From Verrucosispora sp. NA02020 (lineage in GTDB: Bacteria; Actinomycetota; Actinomycetes; Mycobacteriales; Micromonosporaceae): a stretch of 64,000 nucleotides of DNA. A program made the position numbers and the translations under genes. Numbering within the stretch: the first letter of the stretch is position 1; every line of letters begins with the position of its first letter. The stretch is taken from positions 2,852,001-2,916,000 of the forward strand of contig NZ_CP054923.1 of the NCBI RefSeq assembly GCF_013364215.1. Reading direction: 5' to 3'. Under the pieces are notes generated by a model. It searched no databases. It saw only the letters and a list, made by a program, of their open reading frames with translations, and was not told where the DNA came from. Shown in pieces: positions 24,531-32,886 of the stretch.

Positions 24531-24907
24531 TCGTTCCTCCGGATTCGCGGGGCGGCCCGCCCGGGCGGCGTCGACGAGGCGGTGCACCGTTGGCGCGCGA
24601 TGTCGGCGCGGATGCCTGGACCGAGGCGACTCGCTGGAGGGTCCGGCCCGCCGGTCGGCAGCGCCGGCCGCCCGGCCACACGGCAGACGATAGGCAGATC
24701 CAGATGCTTCGGTGAATTGGGGAAACCCCTGTAATGATCTGATAAACGTCAATGCCGAAGGTGGGGATTTCCCGAAGTGACTCCAGGGTCCGGGCGGATC
24801 TAGCGTTGGCCGTTAGGTGCCATCCGGATATTGGCTTATGGCGGTTACCTGCCATTTCGTCGACCGGGCCGGGAATGGGGTGGCGGCCGGTCCAAAGGAG
24901 AGAAACG
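24531..24907. promoter_or_regulatory. divergent promoter region of the biosynthetic cluster with GGGGA-type palindromes
   Basis: This 377-base gap separates the two divergent biosynthetic operons and contains no supported gene. Its right half is markedly less GC-rich than the surroundings. Two symmetric elements are visible: GGGGAAACCCC (24719-24729) and GGGATTTCCC (24764-24773, extended GTGGGGATTTCCCGAA at 24761-24776). The second matches the GGGAWWTCCC core of the PAS-LuxR (PimM-type) operator as I remember it, with 14 of 16 positions overall. Farther right are imperfect direct repeats GTTAGGTGCCAT (24812-24823) and GTTACCTGCCAT (24844-24855), 32 bases apart. These are candidate sites for the cluster's LuxR-type LAL regulator. 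AAAGGAGA at 24895-24902 is the ribosome binding site for the rightward operon. Confidence 0.55.
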
Positions 24908-26704
24908 ATGGGAATCCGACCTATCGACCTGGTGCCCCCACCCGAGGACGCGCCGCCTGCGGTGAGGCTGACGCACGTGGACCAGCTGCGCGTCCGGTTC
25001 ACCGGTGAGCGGGACGGCGAAGGACCGATCACCCTCGGACAGGCGAACATGCTCAGCTGGATCGCCAAGGAGAAGCCGTACGGGCGGTTCGCCGCCGGCC
25101 CCCTGGAACTGCCACCCGGTGCCTCGATGGTCGACGTCACGGCCGCCGTCGAGGTGCTGATGGCCCGGCACGAGGCACTGCGCACCCTCTTCCCCGCCGA
25201 CGGGCGGACCCAGCAGGTGCTGCGCTCCGGCGAACTGGCCGTCGACGTGTTCACCGCCGACGAGGAAGCCGACACGCAGGTGCTCGTGAACGAACTGATC
25301 CGCATCCTGCGCAGCGAGGAGTTCGACCTGTCCCAGGAGCTGCCGATCCGGGTCGCGGTGACCGCCGTGGACGGCGTACCCACCGCCGCGGCCGTGGTCT
25401 ACTCGCATGTCGTGGTCGACCTGCCCAGCATGGTGATGCTGGCCAGACAGTTCACCGAACTCGCCGCCGAGCCCACCCGCCGACAGGTCGGCCCGCACGG
25501 GCACCAGCCCCTCGACCAGGCCGCAGCCGAGCGCTCCGAGCGGGGACGACGCCGGGCCGAGGAGGCGCTCCGCTACTGGGAACGGATCTTCACCACCATC
25601 CCGCAGAACCTCTACGCGGTGCCACCGGCACCCGACGGGCCGGGTGGATCCTCATCCTCCTGGCTCTGGTCACGCGCCGCCGCCCTGGCCCTGCCGCACA
25701 TCGCCGCCCGCACCGGTGCCAGCACGTCGATGGCGGTGCTGGCCGCCGTCTGCGCGGTCCTGAGCCACCGCACCGGCCACCGCCAGATCGCGATGCCGAC
25801 CCTGTGCAGCAACCGTTACGAGCGCCGGCTGCACGACTACATCGGCCCGCTGGCCACCGACAGCCTGGTGTCGGTGGAGGTCACCTGCGCCGGCTTCGAC
25901 GAACTCATCCACCGGGCCGGCACCGCCGTCCTGCGCGCCAACCGGTATCCGGCGGGCCAACCCCAGGAGATGGACCGGCTGGCCCGGATCACCGACGAGC
26001 GCGGCATCCACGTCGCCCGCCGCTGCACCTTCAACGACTCCAGCGCCGCCATGGGGTCCGGACCCCCGACACCGGCCGTGACCGACACGACGGCGACGGA
26101 CCCGACCGAGGCGCGCCGGGCACTGACCGAGTCGACCGTGGTGCCACGGTCGTGGGGGGAGATCCGCGCGCTGCTCGCCTTCCGCCTGCTGGACAAAGAG
26201 GGGCAGATGATCCTCGGCGTGCTGACCGCCGACCGCCACCGCATCACCGACGCCGAGAGCGCACTGCTGCTGACGGCCGTCGAGCGGCTGCTCGTCGAAG
26301 CGGCGGCGGGTGACGTCGACCTGGACCGGCTCGGCGAGGTGACCGCAGTGGCACCCCTGACCCGGGATGCCGACTGGCGCTTCGTCGACTCCAACTGGAT
26401 CCAACTCTCCCAGACCCAGCACCTGCTCGACGACGCGCTGCCCACCGCCGGCGCCCGGGTCTTCGCCGTACCCGACGACCACGGCCGTCCGGAACTGGTG
26501 GCGTACCTGGCCAACGGCGACGCGACCACGCCGGGCCGAGCCCACCGGGCCTGCCTCGAACGGCTACCCGGCCGGGACACCGCGATGGCCCCGCGACGGT
26601 ACGTCGTCTGCGCCCGCGCGCCGCACGATCCGGCCGACCTGTCGCAGTGGCGACGCATGCCGGTGCGGCACACCGGAGACGGGCGGGAAGGTACGCCACA
26701 GTGA
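24908..26704 (+). CDS. stand-alone NRPS condensation-domain protein with degenerate adenylation C-subdomain
   Basis: 598 residues from ATG 24908 with a strong AAAGGAGA. Residues ~35-480 are a condensation-domain fold: LGQANMLSWIAKEKP at the N-terminus, RHEALRTLFPADG, and the active-site motif reading SHVVVDL (Ser166-His167...Asp171) instead of HHxxxDG, so the general-base His and structural Asp remain. Residues ~515-585 (ARVFAVPDDHGRPELVAYL...LERLPGRD...RRYVVCARAPHDP) look like the small C-terminal subdomain of an adenylation domain whose catalytic Lys region (NGK) is absent. No adenylation core or carrier domain is present. It probably forms an amide or ester between a carrier-bound acyl group and a free acceptor. 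Confidence 0.82.
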   Translation: MGIRPIDLVPPPEDAPPAVRLTHVDQLRVRFTGERDGEGPITLGQANMLSWIAKEKPYGRFAAGPLELPPGASMVDVTAAVEVLMARHEALRTLFPADGRTQQVLRSGELAVDVFTADEEADTQVLVNELIRILRSEEFDLSQELPIRVAVTAVDGVPTAAAVVYSHVVVDLPSMVMLARQFTELAAEPTRRQVGPHGHQPLDQAAAERSERGRRRAEEALRYWERIFTTIPQNLYAVPPAPDGPGGSSSSWLWSRAAALALPHIAARTGASTSMAVLAAVCAVLSHRTGHRQIAMPTLCSNRYERRLHDYIGPLATDSLVSVEVTCAGFDELIHRAGTAVLRANRYPAGQPQEMDRLARITDERGIHVARRCTFNDSSAAMGSGPPTPAVTDTTATDPTEARRALTESTVVPRSWGEIRALLAFRLLDKEGQMILGVLTADRHRITDAESALLLTAVERLLVEAAAGDVDLDRLGEVTAVAPLTRDADWRFVDSNWIQLSQTQHLLDDALPTAGARVFAVPDDHGRPELVAYLANGDATTPGRAHRACLERLPGRDTAMAPRRYVVCARAPHDPADLSQWRRMPVRHTGDGREGTPQ

Positions 26705-27609
26705 CCACCTCCCACGACGGGGACGCGATCGTGCTGTCCGGGCTGCGCAAGTCCTACCACGGACGACCGGCGGTCGACGGGATCGACTTCACCGTCCGTC
26801 GAGGCGAGGTCTTCGCCCTGCTCGGACCGAACGGCGCCGGCAAGACCACCACCGTGGAGATCCTGGCCGGGCACCGCCGCCGCGACGGCGGTGAGGTCCG
26901 GGTACTCGGCGCCGACCCCGCCGACGGTAGACCGGAGTGGAAGGCCCGGATCGGCGTCGTCCTGCAACGCGCCGACGACCTCACCTACTCCAGCGTCCTC
27001 TCGGTACGCGACTGGGTCCGATCGGTCGCCGCCTACTACCCGACGCCCCGCCCCCCGGACGAGGTGATCGAGCTGGTCGGGCTCTCCCGCCAGGCGCGGG
27101 TACGCGCCTCCGCGCTCTCCGGCGGTCAACGTCGCCGGCTCGACGTGGCCCTCGGCATCGTCGGCCGACCCGAGCTGCTCTTCCTGGACGAACCCACCAC
27201 CGGATTCGACCCGGAGGCCCGGGTCCGCTTCTGGTCACTGCTGACCCAGCTCGCCCACGACGGCACCACGATCCTGCTCACCACCCACTACCTGGAGGAA
27301 GCCGAACGCCTCGCGGACCGGGTCGCGGTGGTGGCCGCAGGACGCATCGTCGCGATCGCCACGCCACAGACCCTCGGCGGACGGGCCAGTGCCACCGCCA
27401 CGGTGCGGTGGACCGGACCCGACGGAACACAGAGCCGGCGTACCGGTGATCCGACCGCGGTCGTGCGCGAACTCGCCCAGCGCTTCGGCGGCGCCGTCCC
27501 CGATCTGGTCGTCCAGCGCCCCAGCCTCGAGGACGTGTACCTGGAGATGATCGGGCAGTCGCCGACGCGCGCGGACACCCGCCAACCGGTGACCGGAGGA
27601 CCGGCATGA
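26701..27609 (+). CDS. ABC exporter ATP-binding protein, DrrA type
   Basis: 302-residue ATPase with Walker A LGPNGAGKTTT, Q-loop VLQRADD, signature LSGGQRRRLDVALGI, Walker B LLFLDEPTTGFD and switch LLTTHYLEEAERLADRV. The C-terminal extension with PSLEDVYLEMIG is typical of drug and polyketide exporters (DrrA/CcmA-like). GTG 26701 lies within the condensation-protein stop, and its own stop overlaps the permease ATG. It couples production to export of, or self-resistance to, the cluster product. Confidence 0.93.
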   Translation: MTTSHDGDAIVLSGLRKSYHGRPAVDGIDFTVRRGEVFALLGPNGAGKTTTVEILAGHRRRDGGEVRVLGADPADGRPEWKARIGVVLQRADDLTYSSVLSVRDWVRSVAAYYPTPRPPDEVIELVGLSRQARVRASALSGGQRRRLDVALGIVGRPELLFLDEPTTGFDPEARVRFWSLLTQLAHDGTTILLTTHYLEEAERLADRVAVVAAGRIVAIATPQTLGGRASATATVRWTGPDGTQSRRTGDPTAVVRELAQRFGGAVPDLVVQRPSLEDVYLEMIGQSPTRADTRQPVTGGPA

Positions 27610-28493
27610 CCACCGTCAGCGAGGGCGCCCGCCCGACACCCGAACACCCGGCCATGACCGCGCCGACCGGCGGACACCGTGCACCGGCCCCCCGCATGCC
27701 GAGACTGCTCCGGGTGGTGGCCGCCCGCACCCGCGTCGAGTTCCTCTCCCTCGTCCGCGAACGCTCGGCGATGGTCTTCACCTTCGCCTTCCCGCTCACC
27801 CTGCTGGTCATCTTCGGCTCGGCGCTGCACGGCCAACCGATCGCCGCCGGGGTCGTCTACGAGCAGTACTTCGTCGCCGGCATGATCGCCGCCGGACTGT
27901 TCGGATGCAGCTTCCAGAACCTCGCCATCGTCATCCCCCTGGAACGGGACATCGGCGGCCTGAAACGACTGGCCGGCACACCCATGCCGAAGTCCGCCTA
28001 CTTCGCCGGCAAGATCGTGATAGTGGCGTTCACCGCGCTGGTGCAGAGCGTGCTGCTGATCGGGATCGGCGTGATCTTCTACGACCTGACCCTGCCCACC
28101 ACCGTCGGCCCCTGGCTCACCTTCCTCTGGGTGGCCGCACTCGGCACGATCGCCTGCACCCTGCTCGGCATCGGCGTGGCCGGAATCGTGAAGAACGGCC
28201 GGACCGCTCCGGCGATCGTGTCGCCCCTGGCGACCGTCCTCCAGTTCGTCTCCGGGGTGTTCTTCGTCTTCGCCTCCCTCCCCACCTGGATGCAGAGCAT
28301 CGGCACGATCTTCCCGCTCAAGTGGATGACACAAGGGATGAGATCGGTCTTCCTGCCCGACTCCTTCGCCGCGCACGAGGTGGCCGGCGACTGGGAACAC
28401 GGGCGGATCGCGCTGGTGCTCGGCGCCTGGTGCCTGATCGGACTCGTGGTGGCGGTACGCACCTTCCGCTGGCGCAACCGCGCCGACGGCTGA
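27606..28493 (+). CDS. ABC-2 type exporter permease, DrrB type
   Basis: 295 residues. A ~30-residue cytoplasmic tail is followed by VEFLSLVRERSAMVFTFAFPLTLLVIFG and about six transmembrane helices of the ABC-2 fold, including FVAGMIAAGLFGCSFQNLAI and KRLAGTPMPKSAYFAGKIVIV, the usual cytoplasmic motif region. The late hydrophobic block LQFVSGVFFVFASLPTWMQ is characteristic of DrrB proteins. It overlaps the ATPase gene by four bases and precedes the carbamoyltransferase by 28 bases. The two gene products form the exporter. Confidence 0.92.
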   Translation: MTTVSEGARPTPEHPAMTAPTGGHRAPAPRMPRLLRVVAARTRVEFLSLVRERSAMVFTFAFPLTLLVIFGSALHGQPIAAGVVYEQYFVAGMIAAGLFGCSFQNLAIVIPLERDIGGLKRLAGTPMPKSAYFAGKIVIVAFTALVQSVLLIGIGVIFYDLTLPTTVGPWLTFLWVAALGTIACTLLGIGVAGIVKNGRTAPAIVSPLATVLQFVSGVFFVFASLPTWMQSIGTIFPLKWMTQGMRSVFLPDSFAAHEVAGDWEHGRIALVLGAWCLIGLVVAVRTFRWRNRADG

Positions 28494-28521
28494 CCATGAA
28501 CTGCACCCCTGAGGAGAAGAG

Positions 28522-30339
28522 ATGACGGGTCAGCGGCGGGCGGTCGTGCTCGGCTACAGCGGGCTGCACGGATCGGCGGAACTCAAACAGTCCTGCTTCC
28601 CGGGCCTCGACGAGCGGGAGGCGCGCCTGTTCCAGGGACTGGACTCCGCCGCCGCCCTCGTCGTCGACGGCGAACTGGTCGCCGCGGTGCAGCAGGAGCG
28701 GTACTCCGGGATCAAGTTCGACCACGCGTTCCCGGCCGACGCGATGGCGAGCTGCCTGACGATCGCCGGTCTGGACGCCACCGACGTCGACGCGGTGGCC
28801 CACAACTTCGACCACTCCCACATGCGGGTCTTCGCCGAGGGCGAGGAGTACGCGCGACGCCGCTACCGCGAGATCCTCGACCCGGCCCGACAGACCGAGC
28901 TGCTGCACCGGTTCATGCCCGCCCTGGCCCGGCACCGGGTGACACCGGTGTCCCACCACCACGCGCACGCCCTCACCGCCGCCGTCCCCTCCGGCTACGA
29001 CGACGCACTGGTCGTGGTCGTCGACGGCATGGGGGAGTTGTACGCCATCAGCGTCTACGCATGGCGGCACGGACAGCTGACCCGCCTGGCCGCACTGGAC
29101 TACCGCGCCAGCCTCGGCCTCCTCTACGCGATCCTCACCATGCACCTGGGCTACTGGCCCAACAGCGACGAGTACAAGGTGATGGCACTCGCCGCGATGG
29201 GCGACCCGGCGCGGTACCGCGACGTGCTGGCCGACGCGGTGCACTGCCAACCGGACGGACGGCTGGACGTGCCGCTGCTGCGACTCAACCGGGAGCCGTG
29301 GGCCCGGGAGACCTTCGCGACCTCGCGGGACTGGCTCACCGAGCGGGCCTGCCCGCAACGACGCGCCGGCGAGGAACTCACCCGGGAGCACATCGACCTC
29401 GCCAGCGCCGCCCAGGAACGCGTGGAACAGGCCCTGACCCACCTGCTGTCGTACTGGGTACGGCGGACCGGGCTGCGGCGGGTGGCGTTCGCCGGCGGCG
29501 TCGCGCTGAACTGCGTCGCGATCGGCAAACTGGCCGCCTCCGGCCTGGTCGACTCCGTGTACGTGCAACCGGCCGCCGGCGACGAGGGAACGGCGGTCGG
29601 CGCCGCACTCGCCCTGGCCGGTCCGGCCGCCACCGCCGCCCACTACCCGTCGATGACCTACCTCGGCCCGGACGTCACCGAGGACGGACCGCCGGCCGAC
29701 CAACCGTACTGGTCCGTGCCGGTGGGCGAGGGCGTCGCCGAGGTGGCGGTCGCACGGCTGCTGACGGAGGGCAGGATCGTCGGCTGGGCCCAGGGTCGGC
29801 TGGAGTTCGGCCCGAGAGCACTGGGCAACCGCAGCATCCTGGCCGACCCGAGGGACCGTGGCGCGCGGGAGCGGGTCAACGCCGCGGTGAAGTTCCGCGA
29901 GGAGTTCCGCCCGCTCGCCCCGGCGGTCAAGGCGGAGCGAGCCGACGACTGGTTCGTCATACCGCCGGGGACGAACATGCGGCACATGACGGTGGCCGTG
30001 CCGGTACGACCACCGATGGCGCAGCGGATCGCGGCGGTCGTGCACGACGACGGCACCGCTCGGGTGCAGGCCGTCCATCAGACGGACAACCCACGGTTCT
30101 GGCGGATCCTGGACGAGTTCGAGCGGCTGACCGGGACACCGGTGCTGATGAACACGTCGCTGAACGTGAAGGGCCAGCCCACCGCCCGGGCGGGCGCGGA
30201 GGCGTACCGCACCTTCGACTCGTCGAGACTGGACGTCCTCGTCCTCGGCGACCGGCTCTACGCCAAACCCGACGCGGTGGCGGCGGTCGAACGGGCGGTG
30301 ACCCACGCCGCGCGACACACCGTGCTCAAGGTGCGATAG
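28522..30339 (+). CDS. O-carbamoyltransferase, NodU/CmcH/TobZ family
   Basis: 605 residues with a GAGGAGA ribosome site upstream of ATG 28522. The N-terminal YrdC/Kae1-like domain has the metal/ATP motifs SHHHAHALTAAVPSG and VVVVDGMGE, with GGVALNCVAIGKLAASG and PAAGDEGTAVGAALAL further on. The C-terminal carbamoyltransferase part shows EFGPRALGNRSILADPRD, KFREEFRPLAPAV and LMNTSLNVKGQP. These enzymes make carbamoyl-adenylate from carbamoyl phosphate and ATP and transfer the carbamoyl group to a hydroxyl (sometimes an amine). Last gene of the rightward operon; it predicts a carbamate on the final product, or an early carbamoylated intermediate. Confidence 0.93.
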   Translation: MTGQRRAVVLGYSGLHGSAELKQSCFPGLDEREARLFQGLDSAAALVVDGELVAAVQQERYSGIKFDHAFPADAMASCLTIAGLDATDVDAVAHNFDHSHMRVFAEGEEYARRRYREILDPARQTELLHRFMPALARHRVTPVSHHHAHALTAAVPSGYDDALVVVVDGMGELYAISVYAWRHGQLTRLAALDYRASLGLLYAILTMHLGYWPNSDEYKVMALAAMGDPARYRDVLADAVHCQPDGRLDVPLLRLNREPWARETFATSRDWLTERACPQRRAGEELTREHIDLASAAQERVEQALTHLLSYWVRRTGLRRVAFAGGVALNCVAIGKLAASGLVDSVYVQPAAGDEGTAVGAALALAGPAATAAHYPSMTYLGPDVTEDGPPADQPYWSVPVGEGVAEVAVARLLTEGRIVGWAQGRLEFGPRALGNRSILADPRDRGARERVNAAVKFREEFRPLAPAVKAERADDWFVIPPGTNMRHMTVAVPVRPPMAQRIAAVVHDDGTARVQAVHQTDNPRFWRILDEFERLTGTPVLMNTSLNVKGQPTARAGAEAYRTFDSSRLDVLVLGDRLYAKPDAVAAVERAVTHAARHTVLKVR

Positions 30340-30605
30340 GCGAGCCGGAGAACACCCCGGCCGCTGCTTTCCCTGTTCGCCGTAGTCAGCGCCTCCGTTC
30401 AGCCTGGTGCGCGACGAACAACCGGTCACCGTCGTCGGCGCGGCGACAGAACCAACGAGCTCGGCCGGCGTGGTGAGCGTCGTCGGTGGGTACATCGGGC
30501 CCGTACGCGGCCGGACGAGATGTCCTGTCACGTACGGGTTTCAGTGGAAGGTGGGTCCACACAGGTGGGAGCCGCCCTTCCTCGAATCGAGCGGAAAGAA
30601 GGACC

Positions 30606-31262
30606 ATGGCCGACAGCCGTGACATGTACGTCGTGCACAGCCTCTTCAGGCGCGAGTTCCCGGCCGCTGCGGCCCTGGTCCGGACAGTGGCTGCGGATGA
30701 CGCGCCGACCACCGCCCGTGTCGCCGACCACGTGCTGCTGCTCACCGGCGCGTTGCACACGCATCACACCGGTGAGGACACGCATGTCTGGCCGAAGTTG
30801 CTGCAACGCGGTCCGGACGAGATCGCGCCGCTGGTCCAGACCATGGAGAGTCAGCACGAGAGCCTGCACGCGGCACTGGCCGACGTGGAGGAGCGGGCGA
30901 CCGTGTGGCGCTCGACCGCGACTGAGGCTGACCGGGAAGCGCTGGCCGCAGCCCTCGACGCGTTGATCGCGCCGATGTCGGCACACCTGGACGCCGAGGA
31001 GGCCCACGTGCTGACGTTGATCGACAAACACCTGACCGACGAGGAGTGGGCCGAAGCCGGGAAACACGGGCTGGCCTCGGCGCGGAAGAGCCAGCTGCCG
31101 ATGATCTTCGGCATGCTGCTGCACGACGCCAGGCCCGAGCACACCGAGAGCCTCAGAGCGGTGATCCCGGGCCCGGTCTGGTTCGTGCTCTCCCGCCTGG
31201 GCCCGGTGGCCTACGGCAGGTACGCCCGGCGGCTGGGCCTCGACCGGGTGGGCGCCGCCTGA
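30606..31262 (+). CDS. hemerythrin HHE-domain protein
   Basis: 218 residues. Four-helix hemerythrin-like cation-binding domain with ligands in VVHSLFRREF, LHTHHTGEDTHVWP (HxxxE), ESQHESLH and SAHLDAEEAHVL, sufficient for a di-iron site. The ~70-residue C-terminal tail (PMIFGMLLHDARPEHTESLRAVIPGPVWFVL) is common in actinobacterial members. ATG 30606 follows an AAGAAGGA site. Family proteins sense or store oxygen, NO or peroxide; no partner gene indicates which. The 266-base gap before it holds only its promoter region, with nothing I can name. Confidence 0.9.
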   Translation: MADSRDMYVVHSLFRREFPAAAALVRTVAADDAPTTARVADHVLLLTGALHTHHTGEDTHVWPKLLQRGPDEIAPLVQTMESQHESLHAALADVEERATVWRSTATEADREALAAALDALIAPMSAHLDAEEAHVLTLIDKHLTDEEWAEAGKHGLASARKSQLPMIFGMLLHDARPEHTESLRAVIPGPVWFVLSRLGPVAYGRYARRLGLDRVGAA

Positions 31263-31269
31263 CCGCGTG

Positions 31270-31298
31270 GGGCGGTCGGCCCGGGGTCGGCCGCCCCC
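31270..31298. terminator. possible hairpin terminator after the hemerythrin gene
   Basis: GGGGCGG (31270-31276) pairs with CCGCCCC (31292-31298) across a 15-base loop, starting eight bases after the hemerythrin stop. The stem is short but all G-C. Confidence 0.4.
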
Positions 31299-31337
31299 TG
31301 GCCTGCCGTGTGAGAGGCGGCGGAGCCGGTCGTGGCG

Positions 31338-31352
31338 GATAATTGCCCGATG
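31338..31352 (+). promoter_or_regulatory. -10 box with leaderless ATG
   Basis: GATAAT (31338-31343) is followed after six bases by ATG 31350. That spacing places the transcript 5' end on or within a base or two of the start codon, the pattern of leaderless actinobacterial mRNAs. Confidence 0.55.
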
Positions 31353-31520
31353 ACAAATCCTGACCTCGATCCGGACGTCTATCCGCCCCTCGACCCTCGT
31401 GAGCCCGTGCCGGACGACGTCGGTGAGCTTCTTCCCGACACGCCCGGCGAGCTACCGGAGGCGCCGGTCGAGCCGTCGCCCGACGACGGTGAGCCGGGAG
31501 GCGTACCCGAGCCGGCATGA
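31350..31520 (+). CDS. small acidic proline-rich hypothetical protein
   Basis: 56 residues, almost entirely Asp, Glu and Pro (starts MTNPDLDPDVYPPLDPREP, ends EPGGVPEPA), with no Lys or Cys and no hydrophobic core, so intrinsically disordered and strongly acidic. Support for a real gene is the canonical -10 GATAAT at leaderless spacing. I do not recognise a family. An in-frame GTG at 31332 would add six residues but overlaps the -10. The following 235 bases to 31755 contain no supportable gene. Confidence 0.5.
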   Translation: MTNPDLDPDVYPPLDPREPVPDDVGELLPDTPGELPEAPVEPSPDDGEPGGVPEPA

Positions 31521-31755
31521 CGGCGGTCGCGAGCGGCGCCGATCAGCAGTCCCGGTCGGCCGGGGACCAGCGCCATGAGGCGCCAGGTGGACCGCCGCGA
31601 TCGCCCAGGCCGCCCCCGGCCTCTGCGCCGTCGCCGTCGGCGAGTTCACGCCGGACCGACAGGTGTCGCCCAGTCCGTCATCGCGGACCGGGCGACGCTG
31701 TCATCCGTGCGGTGTTCCTCGACGGTGTGCGAGGGGAGCGACGACGCCGGGTTTG

Positions 31756-32043
31756 CTAGTCCTGCCAGACGTTGAGGGCCCAGGCGAGGACGTACCAGAC
31801 GCAGACGTACTCCCGCCCGGAGGCGATTCCGGCGATGTGGCAGGTGATCGGGTCGGGGAAGACACCCTGGAGCAGCCAGGCGCCCGCCGCGGCCTGCGTG
31901 ACCGGCGCGGCACTCACCGCCGCGGTGACGGCGGTGACGGGAGCGGCCTGGGCGGCCCCGGCCGTCGTTCCCAGGCCGGTGGCGACCAGGGTGACCACCA
32001 GGGTCGTCGTAGCCAGTCTCTGCCGCAATGACTGTTTGCGCAT
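31756..32043 (-). CDS. small secreted protein of unknown function
   Basis: 95 residues with a GGAGGAGAA ribosome site before ATG 32043. A clear Sec signal peptide (RKQSLRQRLATTTLVVTLVATGLGTTAGAAQA) is followed by an Ala/Val-rich linker and a ~35-residue domain containing the only two cysteines (DPITCHIAG and EYVCVWYV), which probably form one disulfide. The aromatic end VWYVLAWALNVWQD is unusual for a soluble secreted protein and may insert in or lie on a membrane. I do not recognise a family. The 252 bases upstream hold nothing identifiable. Confidence 0.75.
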   Translation of the reverse strand: MRKQSLRQRLATTTLVVTLVATGLGTTAGAAQAAPVTAVTAAVSAAPVTQAAAGAWLLQGVFPDPITCHIAGIASGREYVCVWYVLAWALNVWQD

Positions 32044-32295
32044 CGGGTTCTCCTCCCACGCGCCCCGGGCCGGATGTCCGGCCCAGGGCGTCCGTCGACG
32101 ATCGATGCGTTACATGCTGCGCGGAGAACGGGCTCGGGTCGTCGGCCCACGACCTGACCCGTCGCGTACGCCAGGCGGGTGAGTCCGACCGTCCGCGTCC
32201 CCCGACAGGTGGACCCGCCGCGCGAGCCGGTGCCATGCCCCGGGTGCCGATACCGAATCCCGGCGCATGGACGATGCTGCTCGGTCCGTCGGTGT

Positions 32296-32877
32296 TCAGG
32301 CGCGGCCACGTACGAGGGGCAGGAAGACCTCGTCGACGATGTCGAGGAGCACGTCGTCGGGGACCGAGGGGACGCCGCGCATCGCGTACTCGGCTCGTAG
32401 CAGCATCATGGGCGTTGTCGCGACGCGCGGATGGGCGGCCCTCGGCGGTGCCTCGCCGCGTGCCACGGCACGTTCGAGCATGCTCAGCCAGACGCGGTCC
32501 ATGGTGTCCGCGCCCGAGCGTTCGCGCATGAGGTCGAGCAGCGCCGGGTCGTCCGCCGCCGCCGCCAGCAGGGCGCGGAGGACCGTTCCGTGCGGAGAGG
32601 ACCACGTCTCGTTCGCCCGCCGCAGCATGTCGAGTGCGTCGCCCCGCAGGCTGCCGGTGTCGGGGTTCGGCATCACGGCGTCGGAGAGGTAGCGGTATGC
32701 CGCGATCCCCAGTGCTGCCCGATGTGGCCACCGGCGGTAGATGGCGTTCTTGTTGGTCCCGGCCCGGGCGGCGACGCGGTCCATGGTCAGCCCTGCGTAG
32801 CCGGACTCGCGCAGTTCCTCCGCCGCCGCGTGAAGGATGGCCTGTTCCAGCTCCGCGCCCCGGCGCCTGGTGCCCAT
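32296..32877 (-). CDS. TetR/AcrR-family transcriptional regulator
   Basis: 193 residues. N-terminal TetR HTH: AILHAAAEELRESGYAGLTMDRVAARAGTNKNAIYRRWPHRAAL, with the invariant YRRW segment. The rest is a helical ligand domain of the TetR_C_11-like type. ATG 32877 is standard. It is divergent from the TIM-barrel gene at 32944, and the double dyad at 32887-32922 lies between them. It therefore probably represses both itself and that gene. The ligand is unknown. Confidence 0.92.
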   Translation of the reverse strand: MGTRRRGAELEQAILHAAAEELRESGYAGLTMDRVAARAGTNKNAIYRRWPHRAALGIAAYRYLSDAVMPNPDTGSLRGDALDMLRRANETWSSPHGTVLRALLAAAADDPALLDLMRERSGADTMDRVWLSMLERAVARGEAPPRAAHPRVATTPMMLLRAEYAMRGVPSVPDDVLLDIVDEVFLPLVRGRA

Positions 32878-32886
32878 GTCTTGCAG

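Noticed and set aside
31517..31759. Reading frame for an 80-residue Arg/Ser/Pro-rich protein
   Set aside because: Composition is that of random high-GC reading, with no ribosome site or motif.
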